DNA of 64,000 nucleotides from Candidatus Obscuribacterales bacterium (GCA_019752635.1 JAIELX010000020.1:117212-181211), one strand, 5' to 3'. Shown: positions 45,273 to 54,334, counted from the stretch's first letter. Translations and numbers: made by a program. Notes: generated by a model not told the origin, from the letters alone.

Positions 45273-46252
45273 TGGCGTATATTGAAGAACGCGCCGATCG
45301 CATTCGCGGGCGCAGAACTAAGAGAAAACAGGCTCGCACTGCTCGACTTCGCAGGCAGGTGTTGCGTTATGTCCTGCTTTTCAGTTTGCTTTATGTGGGG
45401 GTTGCCGCCTTTGTAAAAGTACAGTGGTCTCTTCCTGATCCGGACATGGATGTAAAAGTCTCCGGTAACTTGGTGGTGAGTAGCGCTCAGGTAAAGCAGG
45501 TATTGATGCCGCTTTTAAAGAAGCCTGTTTACAGTTTGAGCCCCAAAGAATTGGAGGCTCGCGTCAAATCGCTTCCGGATGTGAACAACGCTTTCGTCAG
45601 ACGCTATCTCTTCCCTCGTCCACATATCAACGTTCACATCATGGAGGAGTTTCCGTGGGCCAGTGTGGCTGCGGGACCTGAGAGTCCGGTTTGCGGCGTC
45701 GTTTCGGAAACGGGACGTTATATACCTGTTTCACAGTTTCCCAATGTGCCTCAGCCTCCGTTGCGGATTTTTGCCGAGCCTTGCATCAAGTTGAGTCAAA
45801 GTGAAGTGCGGTCTTGGGCTAACTGTGTTAACTTCGTCGCAGCGCAAACAGGCACCACGGTAGATATTGTCGATCTGCGAAAGAAAGATGATATAAGAAT
45901 GCAGGCCGGTGAATTGCAGTTGCGTTTGGGCGCAGCCGACTCCAGTTTGTTGAAACGGTTGAATCGCCTTCCTTCGATTCTTCCTGTGCTGGCGACTATC
46001 AAAGAGCATGTCGATTACATCAACTTAGGGTTAGACAGCAATATTCCGCTCAAGGTCTCCAAATTGACTCCAAAGCAAGAGGCTCAGCGCCGAGCAGGCG
46101 CGGGGCAGAGCACGGGAGATGGCGGCGCTGCACCGCAGGCGGTGCCGGCCGCACTGGCGCCGGTGCAAGATAGCACTACGGCTCCGTCCGTCGCGGCTGA
46201 TCAATCTCCTGGTCCTAGAGTCGCTGCCGGCGGTCGCGACACAAGTCTATAG
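45272..46252 (+). CDS. ftsQ: FtsQ/DivIB-like division protein
   Basis: 326 residues: basic cytoplasmic N terminus (RIRGRRTKRKQARTARLRRQ), one membrane helix (VLLFSLLYVGVAAFV), a POTRA domain (about 62-135, VKVSGNLVVSSAQVKQVL) and a C-terminal FtsQ-type domain (INVHIMEEFPWA, VDIVDLRKKDDIRMQAG), then an Ala/Pro/Gln-rich tail of ~60 residues. FtsQ recruits FtsL/FtsB to the septum. It overlaps dapF. Confidence 0.85.
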   Translation: MAYIEERADRIRGRRTKRKQARTARLRRQVLRYVLLFSLLYVGVAAFVKVQWSLPDPDMDVKVSGNLVVSSAQVKQVLMPLLKKPVYSLSPKELEARVKSLPDVNNAFVRRYLFPRPHINVHIMEEFPWASVAAGPESPVCGVVSETGRYIPVSQFPNVPQPPLRIFAEPCIKLSQSEVRSWANCVNFVAAQTGTTVDIVDLRKKDDIRMQAGELQLRLGAADSSLLKRLNRLPSILPVLATIKEHVDYINLGLDSNIPLKVSKLTPKQEAQRRAGAGQSTGDGGAAPQAVPAALAPVQDSTTAPSVAADQSPGPRVAAGGRDTSL

Positions 46253-46258
46253 CAAGGC

Positions 46259-47386
46259 ATGAGCAAGCTTTTCAAAGATCAAGTTCCGCTTGCCGGTGGA
46301 GCAAAAAATTCGCTGGCGATGAGCACCATTAAGCAAGGCGCGCAGCTTGCGCAAGCTCGCCCGAAGGGACGAATCGTCGGGAAGGACAATCCACGCGAAA
46401 GCTACCAGGATATTGCCATTTTACCAACCGGTGATTTCGTAGTCGGCTACCGCGGTCAGTATATTCACTCGCCCTGTGGGCTGCAGGTCCGACGGCGTAG
46501 TGATTTATCTTTGATTGATGAAATGCTCGGTGTGGCTGGTCCTTTTGATTTTGACCATTCCTTGCTGTGCGCAGGTCCCTTCTATGAAGGAAGGGACTCG
46601 AGCATGGCAGTTGTAAATGTTGCCGAGCGCGTAGTACTGAAAACATTGCCGCTTTGCCGACCGTTTCTTTGCTTGCCCGGCGCGCGATTGATCGGACAAA
46701 CTCCGGCCTATTTCCCTGAGCTGCATGCGCATCCGCAAGTCGCGCCGACACTGCTGCAACAGTATCCGCAACTGAAAAAACAGATCGAGCAGCCCGATCG
46801 AAAACTACTCATTTTGAACTCCGAAAATGAAGCCGAAATGCAAGTATTTGCCAAAGATATCGGTCCTGAGTTTGCAGAGTTTGTCCACATCGCACTATCA
46901 CCCGACAAGGGTACGCTCTACGCCGCGACTTGCTGCTCGGTAGGCGCCGTTGACCTTTCCAACAATCAGGTGTTGTGGGGGCGAAAGTTGGGAGAAAGCA
47001 TAGGAAGTAGATTTCTTGCCATTTATGCTATGGGGCTCAGTTCGGATGGCGAATACCTGGCAGTCGGCGGTCTGACCGGCCATGAGAACGATGAGCATTG
47101 CTTGGCTGTTCTTTCGGTTAAGGATGGAACTACAATTCTGAATAGTGAATGTTTTAGTCAGTGGATCGACGGCGAAGTGCGGTCGTTGACCTGGCATCCT
47201 ACCGGTTGGTTAGCATTCGGGACTAACCGCGGGCAGCTTGGCTTTGTCGATTTGAACGGAACGGCAAGGTTATTCAAAGGCGCAAGTCGTGTTATTGAGT
47301 CCCTGCTGTTTTACGACGATCAGTTGTTGCTTTGCACGCGAGAGCCCCAATTTCGGATTATTCCATTGCTGGCGGATGAGCTGTAG
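46259..47386 (+). CDS. Beta-propeller-like protein of unknown function
   Basis: 375 residues, 6 bases after ftsQ. No signal peptide. It has repeated WD40/quinoprotein-like strands: DIAILPTGDFVVGYRG, VHIALSPDKGTLYAATC, MGLSSDGEYLAVGGLTG, VRSLTWHPTGWLAFGTN. Position suggests co-transcription with dapF-ftsQ. A scaffold role in the cytoplasm is a guess. Confidence 0.8.
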   Translation: MSKLFKDQVPLAGGAKNSLAMSTIKQGAQLAQARPKGRIVGKDNPRESYQDIAILPTGDFVVGYRGQYIHSPCGLQVRRRSDLSLIDEMLGVAGPFDFDHSLLCAGPFYEGRDSSMAVVNVAERVVLKTLPLCRPFLCLPGARLIGQTPAYFPELHAHPQVAPTLLQQYPQLKKQIEQPDRKLLILNSENEAEMQVFAKDIGPEFAEFVHIALSPDKGTLYAATCCSVGAVDLSNNQVLWGRKLGESIGSRFLAIYAMGLSSDGEYLAVGGLTGHENDEHCLAVLSVKDGTTILNSECFSQWIDGEVRSLTWHPTGWLAFGTNRGQLGFVDLNGTARLFKGASRVIESLLFYDDQLLLCTREPQFRIIPLLADEL

Positions 47387-47426
47387 CCAGATGTGCCGCA
47401 TTAATTGCATCAATAAGGTAGGTTAA

Positions 47427-47450
47427 GGTGCAGCTTTTTTCTGCTGCGCC
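47427..47450 (+). terminator. Weak hairpin after the propeller gene
   Basis: 8-bp stem GGTGCAGC / GCTGCGCC with a T-G pair and loop TTTTTTCT; no U-tract follows. A TATAAT box at 47463-47468 comes next and may serve the regulator at 47599. Confidence 0.3.
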
Positions 47451-47598
47451 ACATAATGAAGTTATAATCAACTTTCGAGGCGCTTTAGCTGCCTCTGTTC
47501 GCGCGGTGATCGAGCTGATTCTTTTCGAGTGACGTCCCTGGAGGGGGCGGTTTTTTGGAATCTCTATCAGTACAACTCGTGAGTGGGGATCAGGTGTT

Positions 47599-48270
47599 AT
47601 GTCGAAGATGTTGATTGGTGAGGTTGAAGAAGCCGTCGGATTAGAGTTTAAGAGAGTTTTTGCGCCACTCTTTGCGATTCAATGGGAAAACAACGGACTT
47701 CACATTCTCGATTGTTTGCGTCGCTCGCCTGTCTCCGTGATTGTCTTAGATGTCAACCTGCCAGGGTTGGACGGAATCAGTATCGCTCGGGCTTATCGAG
47801 CATCCGGCGGGGTGGCTCCGATCTTGCTGCTGGGAGACACGCACTGTTCGCTGGAATTGCAGGGCGGACTAGACGCAGGAGCCGACTCCTATTTGGCCAA
47901 ACCGCTGCGGATGGATGATGTGGCTGCCCATGTACGAGCTCTAATGCGCCGTCCTGCGCTTAGAAATGAGCGTATTCTTTGCTCCGGTGGCATTGAAATG
48001 GACACCGCCGGAGGAACTGTCAGTCGCGACGATGTGTCCATTCATCTGCATCCGATGGAATACAAGTTGCTGCAATTTTTGATGCGACATCCCAACCAGG
48101 TCTTTAGTACTCATGCTCTGTTCGAAAGAGTTTGGCAAAAAGATTTTGGTTCAATGGAAGACACTGTTCGTACCCATGTCCGCACCTTGCGTCAGAAAAT
48201 TGACGCGCACGGCAGCGCTTCTGTAATAACAACGGTGCGTGGTTTGGGGTACAAAACCATACAACTTTAG
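47599..48270 (+). CDS. OmpR-type regulator with degenerate receiver acidic pocket
   Basis: 223 residues. The winged helix is intact (HPMEYKLLQFLMRHPNQVF, DTVRTHVRTLRQKID, VRGLGYKT). The receiver keeps Asp51 (VLDVNLPGLDG) and AKPL lysine, but the metal-binding pair usually written EDD reads EVE (8-10), so phosphorylation may be weak or altered. No histidine kinase is adjacent. The C-terminal half closely resembles the fragment at 59483. Confidence 0.9.
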   Translation: MSKMLIGEVEEAVGLEFKRVFAPLFAIQWENNGLHILDCLRRSPVSVIVLDVNLPGLDGISIARAYRASGGVAPILLLGDTHCSLELQGGLDAGADSYLAKPLRMDDVAAHVRALMRRPALRNERILCSGGIEMDTAGGTVSRDDVSIHLHPMEYKLLQFLMRHPNQVFSTHALFERVWQKDFGSMEDTVRTHVRTLRQKIDAHGSASVITTVRGLGYKTIQL

Positions 48271-48393
48271 CGCTGAGTCTGAAAGCCGAATACGAATACA
48301 TTCGAATTGTTCGACAGTTTTCACTCGAGTTTAACGTCGCCAATGCTCAACTGAATAGAGGACTGCATGCGTGGTCTTTTTGAGGTCGGAGAA

Positions 48394-49644
48394 ATGGCAT
48401 TTGTTCGTAGTCTTGGTTTGAGTTGTTTGCTTTCTATTTTCGCTTGCTATTCCACCGTTGCGCTGCCTTCGGTAGCTCAAACGGCGCCGCCTACAGCGGC
48501 AGAGCGATCGCGCGATACGCACGTAATCGATCAGGTTCCTATCTTTGACGTTCCGGAGGACGAGGCTCCGACGCGAACCGTGCAAAAGGCGGCGCAGCGC
48601 CAGATCGAAGAGAGCCTGAAAGAGGGGGAACTACCTGTAACACCAGGCACCGGCCGCATAATGGTGAATACCAAACAAAAGGCGGATGCCTCGCGGGCCT
48701 CTACTGATGTTGGCCGAGATGACCCTCTGGATGTTTACCAAGTTCCAACCCATAACGAGATCCGTCGGCGCACCGTGTCAATTGCACTGGGAGGCGGGGG
48801 GGCTAGAGGAACTGCGCACATCGGCGTGTTGAGAGTTCTGGAACAAGAAAAAATTCCGATCGACTATATTGTCGGCAACAGCATGGGATCAATCGTTGGT
48901 GGTCTTTACGCCGCTGGTGTCTCGCTTGATGACATTGAGAAAATTATGCTTGATGGTTCATTGCGTAAGTCATACATTCCCGGACTGATTCCGCCCAAAC
49001 TGTTGCTCAGCCCTCTCGAAAAGTTGATGCATCCGGTGCGAAAGCATTATGCAGGACTTTGGACGGGCAATAAGTTTGCTCGTTTTCTGGAACGACAATT
49101 GCCTGTCGGTGTTGTGAATGTAGAAGATACTCTGATTCCATTTTCTGCCGTAGCCACAAATTTGATTGATGGCAAGGCCTACCGAATAAGCAACGGTAAG
49201 CTGTCTACCGCAATACGTGCTAGCTCGACTATTCCGGGACTTCTGCAACCAGTGGCTATCGGCGACAAGGTGTACGTGGATGGAGGGGTCCGTGCAAACT
49301 TGCCTGCATCGGCAGCCCGAGATACCGGTGCTGACATAGTTATAGGGGTGTTGGTCGATGAGCCGCTGCGTAGACTTCCAGCAACACAGTTTCGAAGCAT
49401 CGGTGGAATAGCCGGACGCCTCGGCGATGTTATGCTTGCCGTGGCTGACGCCAGGCAGCTTCCGTTCGCCGACGTGATCATAAATCCGGACGTAAGCGGA
49501 CTGCCAGTGATCAAGGCTTGCCCGGACGATGCAAGAAAAGCGATTAGAGCAGGTGAAGTCGCTACGCGTAAGGCGCTTCCCGAGATAAGAAAGAGACTTG
49601 CAGAAATCAGGAGCGGTTCTGTCGCTGACGTAAGAAAACGCTGA
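48394..49644 (+). CDS. Patatin-like phospholipase (RssA/NTE type)
   Basis: 416 residues from ATG 48394, with GGAG 3 bases and GAGG further upstream; the frame is open to 48367. A signal peptide (CLLSIFACYSTVALPSVAQT) precedes a ~85-residue linker and the patatin domain: oxyanion GGGGARG, nucleophile GNSMG (Ser163), catalytic Asp in YVDGGVRANLP. Export of a patatin with a non-fused domain suggests an extracytoplasmic lipid acyl hydrolase. It follows the orphan regulator by 123 bases. Confidence 0.93.
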   Translation: MAFVRSLGLSCLLSIFACYSTVALPSVAQTAPPTAAERSRDTHVIDQVPIFDVPEDEAPTRTVQKAAQRQIEESLKEGELPVTPGTGRIMVNTKQKADASRASTDVGRDDPLDVYQVPTHNEIRRRTVSIALGGGGARGTAHIGVLRVLEQEKIPIDYIVGNSMGSIVGGLYAAGVSLDDIEKIMLDGSLRKSYIPGLIPPKLLLSPLEKLMHPVRKHYAGLWTGNKFARFLERQLPVGVVNVEDTLIPFSAVATNLIDGKAYRISNGKLSTAIRASSTIPGLLQPVAIGDKVYVDGGVRANLPASAARDTGADIVIGVLVDEPLRRLPATQFRSIGGIAGRLGDVMLAVADARQLPFADVIINPDVSGLPVIKACPDDARKAIRAGEVATRKALPEIRKRLAEIRSGSVADVRKR

Positions 49645-49902
49645 TTTTTCGTTTGACAACTTTGACGTAGCCAAAACCGGAACAGGCAATTGATACTAAA
49701 TGTGGTGTTTTGTGTAGCTTTGGATCTCTTAACCAGGTTTTCACATTGGAGATGGTGTAATTAACTCAGTTGCATTAATGAGTTCGCCAACGACTCAATC
49801 GGTAAACAAGACGACAGTGACTCCGGTGTTGTACTCGCTCGAACGCTAGCTGGCTGTTTCGAGCAACACTACCCGCCGTGAACACAGGTAAGTCTTAACC
49901 AT

Positions 49903-50208
49903 ATGCATAAAATTCAAAAAATCGTCGTTCTTCTAGGTTTGGGTGCGCTCATTCTCATGTGCGTCTACCCGCCATGGGTTTTCGTCGACGCCGACAGGGT
50001 TCAGCACCCGATGGGATACGCGCCGCTCTGGAAGCCGCCGGTTACGCGCAGCCAAAGCTCCGCGGAATTGCTTGGTTTCAAGTTGCAACTCAACGTCCAG
50101 ACACAGGCCGCAAACAATATCGATCTTTATCGGTTGCTTGCGCAGATCGCGATTCTCGCGGCCGTTACCGGCGGATCGGTGTTTCTGTTGAAGCGAGCGT
50201 CCGTTTGA
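49903..50208 (+). CDS. Small membrane protein
   Basis: 101 residues, two membrane helices (about 5-23 and 76-95) flanking an exterior loop with YPPW and HPMGYAPLWKPP. No function known; it resembles scattered short bacterial proteins with the same proline-rich loop. It precedes the holin-like gene by 32 bases. Confidence 0.75.
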   Translation: MHKIQKIVVLLGLGALILMCVYPPWVFVDADRVQHPMGYAPLWKPPVTRSQSSAELLGFKLQLNVQTQAANNIDLYRLLAQIAILAAVTGGSVFLLKRASV

Positions 50209-50240
50209 CCCGCTTGATACGTATCCGGAGGACAATATAA

Positions 50241-50639
50241 ATGAAGCTTTTTCTGATCAGATTGGCTCTAATCGCCTGTGCCTTTTACTTTGTGTTCCCG
50301 ATGATTCCGGGAGTACAGTTTCACGGAAACTTTCTGCACGCCATTGGTGTGGGATTGTTGTTCGGATTCTTGGGCTGGGTTGTTGAATCGATTGCTATCG
50401 CTCTTAGTGCCCTGTTAACTATTGGTACGCTGGGTATGGCCCTGCTTGTGTTGATACCGGCGTGGATCGTGGGCTTCTTCCTGCTTCCCGCTCTGGTTCT
50501 TAGATGCGTTGCCGATGTAATGCCGGACTCTATGTCTTTTTCAGGCTGGGAGCCGGCGATTTGGGGCGGTTTACTCATGCTCGTCATCGGCGTTGTCACC
50601 GGTGGTGGTGCGCAGAAACGAACCAGGCGACAGGAATAA
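50241..50639 (+). CDS. Phage-holin-family-like membrane protein
   Basis: 132 residues, four predicted helices, GGAGGA 9 bases upstream. Pattern (FLGWVVESIAIALSALLTIGTLGMALLVLIPAW) resembles the 'phage holin family 4' type chromosomal membrane proteins. Probably a stress-related envelope protein rather than a phage holin, as no phage genes are near. Confidence 0.75.
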   Translation: MKLFLIRLALIACAFYFVFPMIPGVQFHGNFLHAIGVGLLFGFLGWVVESIAIALSALLTIGTLGMALLVLIPAWIVGFFLLPALVLRCVADVMPDSMSFSGWEPAIWGGLLMLVIGVVTGGGAQKRTRRQE

Positions 50640-50674
50640 TTCCAGAGTGTTACTGCTCGATAAGGTGTTTCGGT

Positions 50675-50729
50675 TGTTCACCGGACTTTAACACTGTCCG
50701 TGGTCTAGTTAGAGAAGTTCCAACTGTTA
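50675..50729 (+). repeat. Upstream element, copy 1
   Basis: A ~55-base element matching copy 2 at 51619 over most of its length: TGTTCACC.GACTTTAAC.CTG then a TTAGAGAAG block and TTCCA.CTGTT. TTCAC and TTAAC half-sites are 11 bases apart. It precedes the secreted protein gene at 50803. Confidence 0.7.
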
Positions 50730-50802
50730 CAGATTGCCATTGGCAATCACAGCTACACCCAATATAAATCAAACAAATCATACTTCTGAAAAAGGATTAC
50801 AA

Positions 50803-51594
50803 ATGCACAAAAATCGAGTTACTAAATTGGCTATCTTGGCGATTGCTGCGGCATATTCACAAGCGTTAGCGCCAGCAAATGCAGATGAGTATGTGGAAAC
50901 TAGAAGAACTACCACTGTGGAATCCCAATCGCAACCAGCGGACGCCACAAGCAGTACCACAACTACCACTACAACCACGAAGCGAACCGACAGCACCAAT
51001 TCCGGTACGATTCTAACAGTAGTCCCTCTCTCCCTCTCTGATTCCCAGACTGTGCTTCAAACCATCGACTTAAGAAGATCCGAGATTGACAAAAAGATCG
51101 TAGAGGCTCGCTCTGCAGGAACTCTTTCGGAGTCAAAGTCAGCGGATCTGAGGAGAGAGCTAGATAGAGCCGGTGCCGAGATAGCAGAATTAAAAAGTCA
51201 ATCAAATCCCAGCCTGGCAAGATCGCTTTCCTTGGCTCAAGATCTTGATGTATTGGCACACCAGGTCAGAACTGTTTACACCACTTACACTTTCGTTCCA
51301 ATCATAGAAGGATCTCATTTCACCATTTTCAACGGACACATTCTTGAACTTGACGACTTGGCAGTACGAAGAATTGGACTGGAAAACAAAATCCTTGATC
51401 GGCTAGCTAGCGGAAAGATCTCATACCAACAAAGCATGGAGTTACGCTCTGATCTCAACGCCATAGCGGCCAGGGAAGACATTTGCAGAAGCAACAGGGT
51501 CAACGGACGCTTATCCGATAAAGAGGCCAGAGAGATCTACAAAGCTTTCGATAAAGTTGCAGTCAAACTAGATTCCTATTCGCACACTACCTAA
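50803..51594 (+). CDS. Secreted helical-hairpin repeat protein
   Basis: 263 residues from ATG 50803 (AAGGA 7 bases upstream); the frame is open to 50734. A signal peptide (AILAIAAAYSQALAPANA), a Ser/Thr/Gln-rich linker with a run of nine threonines, then three copies of a 30-40 residue helical unit (IDKKIVEARSAGTLSESKSADLRREL; ILDRLASGKISYQQSMELRSDL; RVNGRLSDKEAREIYKAF). The protein at 53171 carries the same unit once. Function unknown. Confidence 0.82.
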   Translation: MHKNRVTKLAILAIAAAYSQALAPANADEYVETRRTTTVESQSQPADATSSTTTTTTTTKRTDSTNSGTILTVVPLSLSDSQTVLQTIDLRRSEIDKKIVEARSAGTLSESKSADLRRELDRAGAEIAELKSQSNPSLARSLSLAQDLDVLAHQVRTVYTTYTFVPIIEGSHFTIFNGHILELDDLAVRRIGLENKILDRLASGKISYQQSMELRSDLNAIAAREDICRSNRVNGRLSDKEAREIYKAFDKVAVKLDSYSHTT

Positions 51595-51618
51595 TCTAGC
51601 TTGAGCGCATGATGTCGA

Positions 51619-51680
51619 TGTTCACCTGACTTTAACGCTGGTCATGGTTGACTTAGAGAAGTAGAAGTTCCACCTGTTTA
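51619..51680 (+). repeat. Upstream element, copy 2
   Basis: Similar to copy 1, with a few extra bases after TTAGAGAAG. It lies 70 bases before the transglycosylase-associated-type gene at 51750. Confidence 0.7.
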
Positions 51681-51749
51681 TAGCTTGCGAGTTTAAAGCA
51701 ACTCTCGTTCCCTAAGACCTCTGGATTCATGAAGAACCGAGGAGGTTTT

Positions 51750-52013
51750 ATGGGAATACTAGCGATTATCTGTTATCTGGTTGTTGCCGCTGTCTGTGCA
51801 TTCATAGCTGAGAAGTGCGTCCCTGGAGTGATTCCGGGCGGCTTTCCTACTTCGGCGATTGTTGGAGTGATCGGCGCGTGGGTTGGCGGTAATCTGCTTG
51901 GATCGTTCGGTCCGAATCTCGCCGGTATTGCGTTGGTGCCGTGCATTGTCGGTTCCGCGATTCTGGTGTTCGGTCTTTCCTTGTGCAGCCGCCAATTCAA
52001 CCGCCGTGCATAA
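51750..52013 (+). CDS. GlsB/YeaQ/YmgE-family small membrane protein
   Basis: 87 residues from ATG 51750, with GAGGAGG 5 bases upstream; an earlier ATG at 51729 is not needed. Three short helices and the family pattern (IAEKCVPGVIPGGF, VGVIGAWVGGNLLG, VGSAILVFGLSL). Members are general-stress envelope proteins, often called transglycosylase-associated without proof of enzymatic role. Confidence 0.88.
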   Translation: MGILAIICYLVVAAVCAFIAEKCVPGVIPGGFPTSAIVGVIGAWVGGNLLGSFGPNLAGIALVPCIVGSAILVFGLSLCSRQFNRRA

Positions 52014-52100
52014 GCGATGCTCACCGGTTCCGCGCTGAGTAGGCGCTGAACCGTCAATGAACAATACAAAACAATTTTAGTCTAATAAAGTGAGGTCATT

Positions 52101-53147
52101 ATGGTTCCGTCCTTGTGGACAATTTCCAAAAAAGTCTTAATCGCAATGGTGCTTGCATCAGCTGCTCTGACACAAACGACGGCAGTGTTCGCTCAAGGCG
52201 AAAGTCGTTCTGGTTCAAGCCGGTTGATGATTCGAGGTGCAGGTTCTTCAAGTCCGCGCCATTCTGCTGCGTCGATAAACATGCCGGCAATCGGTCGGCG
52301 CGCTGCTCCGTCCCCCGCGTATCGATCCTGGTTACCGAAACGAGGAAATCCGAGACTTGTCCTGCTCTGCATTCATGCTCTTGGGTTCAGCAGTAAAAGC
52401 TACGATAACTTCGGGCGACGAATGGCGGCCTCGGGAATTCCTACATACGCGTTGGACGTGAGGGGCTTCGGAGCGTGGATCAAGCAACCCGACAAAGCTC
52501 ACATGGACTTCAAAGCTTGCTTCACAGACGTGGAGCAGGGGCTGAAAGCGCTACGCCAAAAGTATCCGCGGTTGCCGATCTTCCTTGTTGGTGAGTCCAT
52601 GGGGGGGGCCATTGCTATTCAGGCTGCCGCACGTTACCCGGACCTTGTAAATGGTTTGGTTGCGGCCGTGCCTTCCAGTGAGGACCGCGGTTCGATGCGG
52701 TCAGGAATGGTTGTAGCGTATAAGACTGCTGAGAACCCTGGTTCCAACGTGGATATGGCGCCGGTGATAGTTGACGGCGCAACCAACGATCCGGCGCTAA
52801 GGCGCAAGATTAACGCCGAGCCGCTTAACCGAATGGAGCTTTCGAAAAAAGAGCTTGCGCAGTTTGAGCGATTCATGAAAGAGACCCACGATGCAGCCCC
52901 GCTTATAGAGCGCATCCCGTCCCTGATGCTGGTTGCGTACAAAGATAAATTGGTGACTGCTGCAGGTTCAGTTGACCTCTTCAGTGAGATGACAACATCG
53001 CAAAAATTGATGATTGGCGATGGCAATAGTCAGCATTTGATGTTGGAAGAGGCGCAGATGACGCCGGAGATCTGCCGAATTCTGACCGGGTGGTTGCAGG
53101 ATAAAGCCGGACAAGGCACGGGGAATAGGGGCTTGGGATCTAAGTGA
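52101..53147 (+). CDS. Exported alpha/beta hydrolase (monoacylglycerol-lipase-like)
   Basis: 348 residues. Signal peptide (cleavage near VFAQG), Ser/Arg-rich linker to about 75, then the hydrolase: IHALGFSS, LDVRGFGAW, nucleophile GESMGG (Ser166), acid near VAYKDKLV, and His in SQHLMLEE. Similar to the monoglyceride lipase / lysophospholipase family. The next gene begins 23 bases downstream. Confidence 0.85.
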   Translation: MVPSLWTISKKVLIAMVLASAALTQTTAVFAQGESRSGSSRLMIRGAGSSSPRHSAASINMPAIGRRAAPSPAYRSWLPKRGNPRLVLLCIHALGFSSKSYDNFGRRMAASGIPTYALDVRGFGAWIKQPDKAHMDFKACFTDVEQGLKALRQKYPRLPIFLVGESMGGAIAIQAAARYPDLVNGLVAAVPSSEDRGSMRSGMVVAYKTAENPGSNVDMAPVIVDGATNDPALRRKINAEPLNRMELSKKELAQFERFMKETHDAAPLIERIPSLMLVAYKDKLVTAAGSVDLFSEMTTSQKLMIGDGNSQHLMLEEAQMTPEICRILTGWLQDKAGQGTGNRGLGSK

Positions 53148-53170
53148 TTCCATCTAGGGAGAAATTTGCA

Positions 53171-53506
53171 ATGACGAGGTTACAAATGGTTCTGTCTGCG
53201 GCGATTGTGCTTGCCTTGTCGCAGACCTCGGTGGTTTCAGCGCAGCAAAAACTAACGACGTATGAACGCCAGGTCAACTTGATGAATCGCATAAACGACG
53301 CTGAGAAAAGCAAGCAGCTGACCGTTTCACAAGCCAAGTCTCTGCGTAAAGAGTTGAGTAAGATCGCTGTGAAAAAGCAGCAGGTGCGTGACGACCATAA
53401 GGGCAAAACCGGCAAGGAAGACATGTCTCTGGTGGAAGAGCGTCTAACAAAAGTGAGCGCAAAGATCAATAATCGAATTGAGAAGAACGCCGCCAACAAA
53501 AATTAG
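53171..53506 (+). CDS. Small secreted helical protein
   Basis: 111 residues from ATG 53171 (GGGAGAA 8 bases upstream). Signal peptide (LSAAIVLALSQTSVVSA), then a helical unit (LMNRINDAEKSKQLTVSQAKSLRKEL) like those in the protein at 50803, and a lysine-rich tail. Overlapping frame reading begins at 53144 but that start is not supported. Function unknown. Confidence 0.75.
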   Translation: MTRLQMVLSAAIVLALSQTSVVSAQQKLTTYERQVNLMNRINDAEKSKQLTVSQAKSLRKELSKIAVKKQQVRDDHKGKTGKEDMSLVEERLTKVSAKINNRIEKNAANKN

Positions 53507-53542
53507 TTAACTTATCGACAGACCCTGAATCAATGTAACTTC

Positions 53543-53582
53543 GCCGCTCTGAAATCCGCAAACAGCTGGATTTCAGAGCGGC
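53543..53582. terminator. Long hairpin between convergent genes
   Basis: Perfect 15-bp stem (53543-53557 with 53568-53582), loop of 10. GTTTTGC follows on the plus strand. Probably ends both the secreted-protein run and deoC. Confidence 0.7.
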
Positions 53583-53653
53583 AACAGCGTTTTGCAAAAC
53601 CACCACGACTGGAGCTGTGTTGACGCTGAGATGCCGCGATCAGTGCAACTGGG

Positions 53654-54334
53654 CTAATATGCGCCTTGTACTGCTTTTGTGCCGTGGACGATAGCGACCC
53701 CGGCGGATGTGCCTAATCTGGTGGCTCCGGCGTCAATCAGCGACTGCGCTTTTTCGTAGTCGCGAATTCCGGCGCTGGCTTTGATACCAACCTTTGCTCC
53801 GCCGATGGCGGCTTTCATTAGTTTGACATCCTCAACGGTTGCGCCTTTACCATCTTTGACGAAGCCGGTCGACGTTTTTACCATTCCTGCACCAGCTTCC
53901 ACCGCTAGTTTTGTGGCGGTCGTCTTTTCTTCGTCTGTCAAAAGATCGCATTCGATTATCACTTTGACCATATGATCTTTAGCCGCCCGAACGACGCCGC
54001 GGATCTCTTCGCGAACATAGTCATGTTGTCCGTCTTTTAGCGCTGCAACATTGATCACCATATCGATTTCTTCGGCGCCTTCGAAAATTGCCTTCTGCGT
54101 CTCAGCAATTTTGATGTCCGGCAGGTTTTGTCCCAGAGGAAATCCAATCACGGTCGCCACCGCTGTTTTGCTGCTTGAGAGAAGTTTGACAGCCTGGCGG
54201 ACAAAGTACGGGTTGACGCATACCGCAAAGAAACCGTGTTCCTTGGCTTCTTCGCACAAGCGTTCGATTTCTTTGCTGGTCGTGTTCGGAAGCAAAAGTG
54301 TGTGGTCGATAAACTTAGCTATTTCTGAGCTCAC
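53654..54334 (-). CDS. deoC: Deoxyribose-phosphate aldolase
   Basis: 226 residues, start GTG 54334 with GAGG about 9 bases upstream. Cleaves 2-deoxyribose 5-phosphate to glyceraldehyde 3-phosphate and acetaldehyde in nucleoside catabolism. Seen: IDHTLLLPNTT, VIGFPLG, EIDMVINVAALK, IIECDLLT, Schiff-base Lys153 in VKTSTGF and Lys185 in KASAGIRDY. No other deo genes adjacent. Confidence 0.96.
   Translation of the reverse strand: MSSEIAKFIDHTLLLPNTTSKEIERLCEEAKEHGFFAVCVNPYFVRQAVKLLSSSKTAVATVIGFPLGQNLPDIKIAETQKAIFEGAEEIDMVINVAALKDGQHDYVREEIRGVVRAAKDHMVKVIIECDLLTDEEKTTATKLAVEAGAGMVKTSTGFVKDGKGATVEDVKLMKAAIGGAKVGIKASAGIRDYEKAQSLIDAGATRLGTSAGVAIVHGTKAVQGAY

Noticed and set aside
48970..49689. 239-residue minus-strand frame
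   Set aside because: Antisense to the patatin domain, composition typical of a shadow frame.
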